From an uncultured Candidatus Saccharibacteria bacterium (GTDB taxonomy: Bacteria; Patescibacteria; Saccharimonadia; Saccharimonadales; UBA6022), in assembly GCA_946886725.1 (NCBI GenBank), contig CAMPJF010000022.1, positions 1 to 11,463 of the forward strand: a DNA stretch of 11,463 nucleotides, read 5' to 3'. Below are positions 6,728-11,463 of this stretch, in pieces (within the stretch, counting starts at the first letter, position 1; the number at the start of each line of letters is the position of its first letter). The translations under genes were made by a program, and so were the position numbers. The notes under the pieces were generated by a model. It searched no databases, was not told where the DNA came from, and saw nothing but the letters and a program-made list of their open reading frames with translations.

Positions 6728-6754
6728 AGCAGTATGATACGCGGTATTATTTTT
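6713..6754 (+). terminator. Inverted repeat overlapping the HAD gene start; likely terminator of the 6106 gene
   Basis: A perfect 12-bp inverted repeat (6713-6724 and 6737-6748) encloses a 12-base loop and is followed by ATTTTT (6749-6754), the form of an intrinsic terminator 4 bases after the 6106 gene's stop. The left arm overlaps the -10 hexamer of the HAD promoter, the loop holds the HAD ATG, and the right arm encodes HAD residues 2-5. It could instead be a DNA operator, or a hairpin that hides the HAD start codon in readthrough RNA. Confidence 0.6.
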
Positions 6755-7309
6755 GATTGTTTTGGAGTGCTATATCAGGGGAGTTTAGGGCATCTTCGTG
6801 ATTATACTGCCGAGGCTGATCATGATGAGCTAAAGAATTTGACACTAAGTTCTGACTACGGATATCTTTCGCGTGATGAATATATCGAACAGGTTGGACG
6901 TCTAACGCATAAATCGCCAGCCGAAATTGAGGCAATCATGCGCGCGACGCATATTCGCAATCAGGCGCTTGTCGATTTGGTCCGAACTTTGCGGCCGCAG
7001 TTTAAGGTAGCGATGCTAAGTAATGTCGGCCGGGGTCTGATTGATCAACTTTTCACGCCCGATGAACTCACTGAGTTATTCGATGCGGTCGTGCTGTCGA
7101 GTGATGTTGGGATGGTGAAGCCAGATCCGGCGATATTTTCATATACCTGTGAGAAGATAGGATTAGAGCCGCATGAGTGCATGATGGTCGACGACATTCA
7201 GGATAACATTGATGCCGCAAATGATATTGGCATGCATGGTATTGTATTTAATACTACAAATACTTTCATCTCTGATGCGCGTGAAGTTATCACCCATAAT
7301 ATAAAATAG
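6734..7309 (+). CDS. HAD-superfamily hydrolase (subfamily IA, YihX-like)
   Basis: This 191-residue soluble protein has all four HAD motifs. Motif I is IIFDCFGVL with nucleophile Asp8. Motif II is LSNVG (Ser96). Motif III is the lysine in VKPDP (Lys129). Motif IV is MVDDIQDNI (Asp153, Asp154). Residues about 15-85 form the helical C1 cap. The residue two after the nucleophile is Phe10, where classical phosphatases have Asp as general acid; members of the YihX-like branch also lack this Asp (FDLGNV or FDFGGV), so the protein belongs there. The likely activity is a sugar-phosphate or other phosphate monoester hydrolase, but the substrate cannot be predicted. The start is fixed by the -10 box 6 bases upstream. 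The stop is TAG, with no clear terminator after it. Confidence 0.92.
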   Translation: MIRGIIFDCFGVLYQGSLGHLRDYTAEADHDELKNLTLSSDYGYLSRDEYIEQVGRLTHKSPAEIEAIMRATHIRNQALVDLVRTLRPQFKVAMLSNVGRGLIDQLFTPDELTELFDAVVLSSDVGMVKPDPAIFSYTCEKIGLEPHECMMVDDIQDNIDAANDIGMHGIVFNTTNTFISDAREVITHNIK

Positions 7310-7336
7310 TTATAGTTCCACTTTGTATAATTCTCG

Positions 7337-7365
7337 TTGACTAATTACTAGATTTGCTGGATAAT
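7337..7365 (+). promoter_or_regulatory. Sigma-70 promoter of the 7400 surface-protein gene
   Basis: TTGACT (7337-7342) and GATAAT (7360-7365) each match five of six consensus positions and are separated by the ideal 17 bases. The predicted start near 7372 gives a leader of about 28 bases containing AGGA (7387-7390) ahead of the ATG at 7400. A second TATAAT at 7326-7331 might act as an alternative -10. Confidence 0.72.
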
Positions 7366-7399
7366 GAAGAAAAATTTAGCGTAAGCAGGAAACAAAAAA

Positions 7400-7939
7400 A
7401 TGATTGAAAAAAAAGGATATAAAGCCGCCAGTGTATTAGCTGTCATGGCGATCGTATTGTCACCAGTAGCTGCATCTGCAGCATCAAGCAACACAACCGT
7501 TCAAGCAACGGTCGCATCGGTAATTAGCGTCAGCTCAACGCCAACTGTTGCTATTTCAGTAACACCAGCTGTCGGTGGTGTAGAGGCAACCGCGAACGAC
7601 ACCGTATCGGTTGATTCAAATGATCCAGATGGATATAACTTAACCTTAGAAAATGACGCAACATTGACGATGTCGGGTCCATCCGCTGCGACACTTGCAA
7701 AGACGACCGGTACCTATGGTACGCCTACTGCTTTAATAAATAACTCATGGGGCTATCGCCTAAGTGGTTTTACAGCAGGTACGTATGCCGGCGTTGAAGA
7801 CGCTGCGCAAAATATCAAGAGTACGACCGCAACCGCTGCTGGTGATACAACTATTGTCACCTATGGTGTAAAAGTCGATACAACAAAGCCTGCCGGCGTG
7901 TACTCTGACTCGGTCACTTACACTGCTACCGTTAAATAA
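7400..7939 (+). CDS. Small secreted surface protein with WxL-like beta domain
   Basis: This 179-residue protein has a signal peptide: a basic N-terminus, a hydrophobic core (about 11-22) and cleavage after the ASA/ASAA motif near 27-28. The mature part is rich in Thr, Ala, Ser and Val and contains no cysteine. Its layout recalls WxL cell-wall domains: VDSNDPDGYNLTLENDATL (71-89), a WGYRLSGF segment (117-124) and a terminal YGVKVDTTKPAGVYSDSVTYTATV (155-178). The usual closing WxL tripeptide is replaced by YTATV, so this is a divergent relative at best. The same C-terminal pattern ends the LamG protein encoded at 9780. The gene stands alone between a good promoter and a strong terminator, and AGGA precedes the ATG, which fits an abundant envelope component. 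Firmicutes WxL proteins bind peptidoglycan non-covalently; whether this one does is inference. Confidence 0.85.
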   Translation: MIEKKGYKAASVLAVMAIVLSPVAASAASSNTTVQATVASVISVSSTPTVAISVTPAVGGVEATANDTVSVDSNDPDGYNLTLENDATLTMSGPSAATLAKTTGTYGTPTALINNSWGYRLSGFTAGTYAGVEDAAQNIKSTTATAAGDTTIVTYGVKVDTTKPAGVYSDSVTYTATVK

Positions 7940-7960
7940 TCTTTCCTAAATTTTCAGTCT

Positions 7961-7990
7961 AAATAGAGCACCATGGTGCTCTATTTTATA
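7961..7990 (+). terminator. Intrinsic terminator after the 7400 gene
   Basis: A perfect 26-base palindrome (7961-7986, centre CCATGG) gives a stem of about 11-12 bp with a small loop, followed by TTTTATA. It lies 22 bases after the stop codon and separates the 7400 gene from the downstream surface operon. Confidence 0.88.
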
Positions 7991-8018
7991 TTTAGCTCCG
8001 TCCGCTAGCGATTTAGTG

Positions 8019-8024
8019 TATAAT
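8019..8024 (+). promoter_or_regulatory. Probable -10 element of the surface operon
   Basis: TATAAT (8019-8024) is an exact -10 hexamer without a clear -35 partner. Initiation would fall near 8031, leaving a leader of about 55 bases before the ATG at 8086. The in-frame ATG at 8023 overlaps this element and so is not a start on such a transcript. The leader contains the short direct repeat GACTGAC twice (about 8054-8070), of unknown meaning. Confidence 0.55.
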
Positions 8025-8085
8025 GATACAAAATAATGACGTTTACGCTTACCTGACTGACGCGACTGACAGAGCGAGAGGGAAA

Positions 8086-9006
8086 ATGATGAAAATCAAT
8101 ATAACAGGACATACAGTGGGCCAGGGTATTGTGGCTCTTGCGGCAATCGGATTGTTGACAGTAATAGGGGGTGGGCAAGCGGGCGCTGTTGACGAGAGCG
8201 CAAACGTCGAGCGCATTACACTTTCACCGTCATCAACGACTGTGGAGATAGACGCCGGTACTGTGCAGCGTGGAACGATGACCGTTCGAAACGACGGTGA
8301 TGTTGCCTATGGCTTTAGCGTCTACGCCCGTCCGTACGGGGTTGTTAATGAATTATACGAACCTGACTTTACTAATCAGCAGGCGAATACGAGCGTGTAT
8401 AAGTGGGTGCAATTTGATCAAACGAAATATCAAGTTGCCGCTGGTGAGAGTGTTGAAGTAAAATACACTATCCGTGTTCCCGAGAATGCGACCCCTGGAG
8501 GGCATTACGGTGTGTTGTTTGCTGAAACGGACGAGCAGGCTTTAGAGGGGACTGGCGTTGCGCGTAAGAAGAGGGTTGGAAACCTGATGTACGTCACTGT
8601 TAAAGGAGAATACAAAACAAGTGGTGCTTTTAAGGAATTTATTCTACCATTCTGGCAGACGAGAGCACCGGTTGTTAGCTCGGTACGAGTAGAAAATACT
8701 GGAAATGCGGACTTTAGAGCAAGGGTTAGTACTATCGCTAAGGATATGTTCGGTCGAACGAAGTATACCTATACGAGCGATCCGATTGTATTGCCGTCAA
8801 CGACACGCTTAGTCGAAATGAAATGGGAAGCGGCGCCTAATTTTGGCATATTTAAAGTAGATCAATCGATTGAATTTTTACAGCAGAAAAAACAAAATAG
8901 CGGATACGTACTAGTTGCACCAAGATGGGCGCCTATCCTGGTTATTGTGATTATTGCCGCAGGAGCATCTTATGCCGTATTACACCGGCGTAATAGTCGC
9001 CGCTAA
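8086..9006 (+). CDS. DUF916/WxLIP-like membrane-anchored surface protein
   Basis: This 306-residue protein has a signal peptide (1-34, cleavage after QAGA). Next comes a DUF916-like beta-sandwich (about 42-175) with ERITLSPSSTTVEIDAGTV, a TMTVRNDGDVAYGFSVYARPYG strand pair and VPENATPGGHYGVLFAET. A second beta domain (about 190-268; VVSSVRVENTGNADFRARV) resembles DUF3324. One membrane helix (about 281-298) precedes a basic tail (RRNSRR). Signal, DUF916, DUF3324 and helix in this order is the layout of Firmicutes WxL-interacting proteins, which bind both WxL proteins and peptidoglycan. The ATG at 8086 (or 8089) is chosen because GAGAGGGA lies just upstream, the signal peptide starts there, and an upstream ATG at 8023 overlaps the -10 box. 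It is the first gene of the surface operon and overlaps the next by 35 bases. Confidence 0.86.
   Translation: MMKINITGHTVGQGIVALAAIGLLTVIGGGQAGAVDESANVERITLSPSSTTVEIDAGTVQRGTMTVRNDGDVAYGFSVYARPYGVVNELYEPDFTNQQANTSVYKWVQFDQTKYQVAAGESVEVKYTIRVPENATPGGHYGVLFAETDEQALEGTGVARKKRVGNLMYVTVKGEYKTSGAFKEFILPFWQTRAPVVSSVRVENTGNADFRARVSTIAKDMFGRTKYTYTSDPIVLPSTTRLVEMKWEAAPNFGIFKVDQSIEFLQQKKQNSGYVLVAPRWAPILVIVIIAAGASYAVLHRRNSRR
8959..8965 (+). promoter_or_regulatory. Ribosome-binding site that decides the start of the 8972 gene
   Basis: GCAGGAG lies inside the end of the preceding gene, 6 bases before the ATG at 8972. It makes that ATG preferable to the in-frame TTG at 8954, which lies upstream of it and would add only six non-signal residues. 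The placement implies translation coupled to the preceding gene. Confidence 0.75.
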
Positions 9007-9766
9007 ATCATTGTTACTGTCGGCCGGTGTTGTCGGCCTCGTTAGTGGCGGTATCGTGTCAGCGCAAGCACCCGATGACAATGTTGAAGTAATGGTGTGT
9101 CCTGACGCGAGCCAGTCAAGCTTTACGGTGAGTATGCCCCAGAGCGATTCGGTGACAGATCAAGAGAAAACGGTCATTAGCGGCAGTGTCCTTTTGATTT
9201 CGCAGATTGATTTTTTTATCAACGATACATACAGTCACACAGTAGCTCTTGGGGGGCGGGATGTTGAATTTTCATCCGTGATGTCACTGCCGCCCGGGAC
9301 GCACACTTTGAAATTTGTCGCAACCGACAGCTGCTCGAATGTTACCCACACACAAACCGTTGTCGTCACATACGAACCTGCCATACAGCCGAGTATTGGC
9401 AACGAGGTACCGACGAGGGTTGGCGACCAGCCGAATGTCGACGCTGTTGTCGGGGAGGATATTGTTCCACCAAAAAGCATCGCACAGGAGGTGATGGAGA
9501 ATTTTATTATTTCACCGATAATCATCATAGGAAAAGCGTTAGATATCACATCGCTACCAGAAGCAAGTTCGGGCCAATCATGGCAGAACACTAGCAAGTC
9601 TATATCCTTCGTTTTCGGCTCATCACTACTCCTTGCCGCCGCTTACATCAGTTTGCTTGGCTCGATTCCCTCAAAGCTGTCGCTGTTACCGTACTCTCGC
9701 TCTCAACTGACTGGTGGACTGGCGATTATTGGGTTAGTAGTGCTTGTATTTGTGTTTATCCTTTAA
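8972..9766 (+). CDS. Ig-like surface protein with C-terminal membrane anchor
   Basis: This is a 264-residue envelope protein. Residues 1-33 form a signal peptide ending SAQA. Residues about 40-136 look like one bacterial Ig-like or PKD-type beta-sandwich: VISGSVLLISQIDFFIND, then LPPGTHTLKFVATDSCSN, then THTQTVVVTYEP. Cys43 and Cys121 bracket the domain and could pair. A polar linker (about 137-205) follows. Two hydrophobic segments (about 211-230 and 247-264) end the protein with no tail, so it is probably held in the membrane by a hairpin. A milder hydrophobic patch lies at 178-187. The gene begins within the 8086 gene (35-base overlap) with a good ribosome-binding site, so the two are probably made together. 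It may be a binding or scaffold subunit; no enzymatic motif is visible, and the exact Ig subfamily is uncertain. Confidence 0.84.
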   Translation: MPYYTGVIVAAKSLLLSAGVVGLVSGGIVSAQAPDDNVEVMVCPDASQSSFTVSMPQSDSVTDQEKTVISGSVLLISQIDFFINDTYSHTVALGGRDVEFSSVMSLPPGTHTLKFVATDSCSNVTHTQTVVVTYEPAIQPSIGNEVPTRVGDQPNVDAVVGEDIVPPKSIAQEVMENFIISPIIIIGKALDITSLPEASSGQSWQNTSKSISFVFGSSLLLAAAYISLLGSIPSKLSLLPYSRSQLTGGLAIIGLVVLVFVFIL

Positions 9767-9779
9767 ATTGGAAAATGAT

Positions 9780-11195
9780 ATGATAAAAGTAATGAATATG
9801 CGTCATAAAATCGGCTATTTCGTGATTGTTATCGGGGCTGTCATGTTGGGGTTTGGTGTTTCAGCCGTTCACGCTGAAACGATTACGAGCCCGAGCTATA
9901 AGATTAACGGCAACCTGGGCGGTAGTTTTGGTGGTCAGACAAATTCAACGAATTATAAAATGACTTCGATCGGCGGAGAGGCGATTGTTGGCAGTGGGTC
10001 AAGCAGTAGTTATATTATCGATCAGCAGCAGACAAGCGCCGCTGCACAGACAATGGAAATATCCGTACAGCCAAGCGGACTCGTGGGCTATTATCCGATG
10101 GATGAGAACGCAGGTACAACAACAAATGATGCGAGTCGGTACGAGAATAACGGTGCGTTTAATTCTACTGCTAGTTGGTATGCGAGTGGAAAACTAGGAA
10201 GTGCTGTTGACATGAATGGTGCAGCAGATCCGTCTGATACGGGAGCGGTGCTTGTGCCTGATCATAGTAATTTACCGTCTGGCAATGCCATGACAATCGA
10301 GGCCTGGGTACGCCAGTCATCCTGGGTATCCAATCAGGCGATAGCGACGCATTGGGACTATAACGGCGCCCCAGAAGAGAGGTCGGGATCGTGGGCACTT
10401 CAAACTGGTGCAGATCAAAATTTGCGAGTATTTATTGCAGATGGACAGGGGGATGCCGGTAATAATTATGTAGATACAGACTTTAATACTTGGGCTAGCT
10501 TTAATGTCTGGCGGCATGTAGTAATGGTGTACGATGGGACGCAGTCTCAAGCTAATATGGTCAAGGTGTATATCGATGGTAATCTTGTCGGGTCGTCGGT
10601 TGTTGGAACATTACCATCTACGCTTCAAAATTCTGATGGCGCACTATCAATTGGATCTTTCCCTGGCCTTGGTCGGTCATTGCGCGGTGCGGTTGATCAT
10701 GTGAAGCTGTTTAACCGTGCGCTAACGGCCGCCGAGATCACTGCTGAATACCAAGCGCAGAATGCGGGAGCTGCCGCGGGCCTTACATTAGGTACATTGA
10801 CGACATCATCGACAACGTCATTGGTTGATGCTGTTGTGCGTACCAACGCCCTGGACTATACGCTCGCTACACAGCAGGATCATAACCTGCAAAGCGGGAG
10901 TGATTTCATTCCTGCAGTGAGCGGATCAATCGCGGCGCCTGCTACCTGGAGTGAAGGAGTTACGAAGGGGCTGGGCTTTACGCTACTAGGCGCGCCAACG
11001 CTTGATAGTAAATGGGGCACGGGAGCAAAGTATGCCGCCGTGCCGTCGTCTTCTACCACGTTCTATACTGGCACAGGTAATGTAAATGGCGTGGTAGACG
11101 TTGTGAATATGCGGTTTCGATTAGATATTGCGGCAAGCCAGCCGATGGGAGCGTACAGTAATACGATCACCTATACCGGGACTGTGACGCCATGA
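9780..11195 (+). CDS. Secreted LamG-domain protein with C-terminal WxL-like module
   Basis: This 471-residue protein has a signal peptide (1-33, ending VHAE). A short Gly/Ser/Asn-rich segment follows (36-80; SPSYKINGNLGGSFGG, STNYKMTSIGGEAIVG). Residues about 98-325 form a LamG/concanavalin-A-like sandwich (GLVGYYPMDENAG, MTIEAWVRQ, WRHVVMVYDG, VKVYIDGNLVG, GAVDHVKLFNRALTAAEI), typical of Laminin_G_3 carbohydrate- or protein-binding domains. Residues about 335-471 repeat the pattern of the 7400 protein: VRTNALDYTLATQQDHNL, GLGFTLLG, and a closing RLDIAASQPMGAYSNTITYTGTV. No membrane anchor or LPXTG motif is seen, so retention probably depends on the C-terminal module. The ATG at 9780 is preferred over TTG at 9744 because GGAAA lies at 9770-9774 and it follows the previous stop by 13 bases. 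The stop overlaps the next start (ATGA). Confidence 0.9.
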   Translation: MIKVMNMRHKIGYFVIVIGAVMLGFGVSAVHAETITSPSYKINGNLGGSFGGQTNSTNYKMTSIGGEAIVGSGSSSSYIIDQQQTSAAAQTMEISVQPSGLVGYYPMDENAGTTTNDASRYENNGAFNSTASWYASGKLGSAVDMNGAADPSDTGAVLVPDHSNLPSGNAMTIEAWVRQSSWVSNQAIATHWDYNGAPEERSGSWALQTGADQNLRVFIADGQGDAGNNYVDTDFNTWASFNVWRHVVMVYDGTQSQANMVKVYIDGNLVGSSVVGTLPSTLQNSDGALSIGSFPGLGRSLRGAVDHVKLFNRALTAAEITAEYQAQNAGAAAGLTLGTLTTSSTTSLVDAVVRTNALDYTLATQQDHNLQSGSDFIPAVSGSIAAPATWSEGVTKGLGFTLLGAPTLDSKWGTGAKYAAVPSSSTTFYTGTGNVNGVVDVVNMRFRLDIAASQPMGAYSNTITYTGTVTP

Positions 11196-11463
11196 TGCGC
11201 TGGTTGCTTGGTCTGGGTATTGTGGTTGGGGTACTGCTTACAAATAGTGCGGTCGCACATGCCGAGCCAACGCTTGGCTTGCAACCATTGCAGTACACGG
11301 AGACACTGCAAAAAGGTGAACGTAAGCAGGCGTTTATTGACGTCACCAATCCTTCATCGCAGCCAATCATCGTGCAGTTTCAAGTTCAAGCATTCAAGCA
11401 AATTGACGATAAAGGAACATTGTCATTCTATGATGATTCACGATTGAACGAAGGTATTTCACT
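11192..11463 (+). CDS. Second DUF916-like surface protein, N-terminal part (cut by window end)
   Basis: Ninety codons are visible before the window ends. Residues 1-24 form a signal peptide (hydrophobic LLGLGIVVGVLL, cleavage after AHA). The mature start LGLQPLQYTETLQKGERKQAFIDVTNPSSQPIIVQFQVQAF matches the opening strands of DUF916-type domains: a hydrophobic 'LQPL' strand, a 'kGe' turn, then 'idVtNps' leading into the next strand. This parallels residues 43-80 of the protein at 8086 (ITLSPSSTTVEIDAGTV, TMTVRNDG). ATG at 11192 overlaps the preceding TGA by four bases (ATGA), a standard coupling arrangement; ATG at 11195 is the alternative. It is probably a second anchor or chaperone-like partner in the same operon. 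The assignment rests on a short fragment. Confidence 0.72.
   Translation, partial: MMRWLLGLGIVVGVLLTNSAVAHAEPTLGLQPLQYTETLQKGERKQAFIDVTNPSSQPIIVQFQVQAFKQIDDKGTLSFYDDSRLNEGIS

Noticed and set aside
7961..7986. 26-base palindrome considered as a regulator binding site
   Set aside because: It follows a stop codon by 22 bases and is followed by a T-rich tract, which fits an intrinsic terminator better.
8023..8085. 21-residue N-terminal extension or leader peptide before the DUF916-like protein
   Set aside because: The ATG overlaps the TATAAT box and the extension is hydrophilic, placing a non-signal segment before a proper signal peptide that starts at 8086.
9235..9597. 120-codon minus-strand open frame inside the 8972 gene
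   Set aside because: The plus-strand gene has a signal peptide, an Ig-like domain, membrane segments and a good ribosome-binding site. The antisense frame has no recognisable features.
1..11463. Alternative genetic code (TGA as glycine, code 25) as in some CPR lineages
   Set aside because: TGA ends the first partial gene (126) and the LamG gene (11195, in an ATGA overlap), and no long frame needs TGA readthrough.
1..11463. CRISPR array, tRNA genes, insertion sequences or toxin-antitoxin pairs
   Set aside because: No regularly spaced repeats, cloverleaf-like segments, transposase motifs or paired small genes were seen; intergenic gaps are all under 150 bases.

Overview
The window looks like a chromosomal segment of a Candidate Phyla Radiation bacterium, most likely Candidatus Saccharibacteria (TM7). 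This is an inference from gene content and protein style, not a database result. The genes are compact and closely packed. There is a short primary sigma factor, a PolA with an apparently dead proofreading domain, several lineage-style hypothetical proteins, and a surface-protein operon resembling Gram-positive WxL loci. TGA serves as a stop codon (126, 11195) and no in-frame TGA interrupts the long genes, so the standard bacterial code applies rather than code 25. No stretch longer than 300 bases lacks a gene, and I see no tRNA, rRNA, CRISPR array, insertion sequence or attachment site.

Region 1 (1-2401) begins with the tail of a probable primase gene overlapping rpoD, as in the classical dnaG-rpoD operon, closed by an intrinsic terminator. 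A small hypothetical gene with a perfect-consensus promoter follows. It converges on a minus-strand P-loop kinase gene of UPF0200/CoaE type, and the two share one bidirectional terminator.

Region 2 (2402-7309) holds polA, transcribed divergently from the kinase, then an unrecognised cytosolic gene, a membrane-anchored hypothetical with two cysteines, and a HAD-superfamily hydrolase. Four genes here (kinase, polA, the anchored hypothetical and HAD) have a -10 hexamer ending 6-7 bases before the ATG and no Shine-Dalgarno sequence, so they probably make leaderless mRNAs. The HAD start is also wrapped in a 12-bp inverted repeat that looks like the terminator of the preceding gene.

Region 3 (7310-11463) is a cell-surface locus. 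A small secreted beta-rich protein (7400) has its own promoter and terminator. A tightly coupled operon follows: a membrane-anchored DUF916/WxLIP-like protein (8086), an Ig-like membrane protein (8972), a LamG protein whose C-terminus resembles the 7400 protein (9780), and the start of a second DUF916-like protein (11192, cut by the window end). My reading is that the DUF916-like proteins anchor or present the secreted WxL-like proteins at the envelope, as proposed for Firmicutes WxL clusters. This may be a divergent, host-contact or adhesion version of that system.
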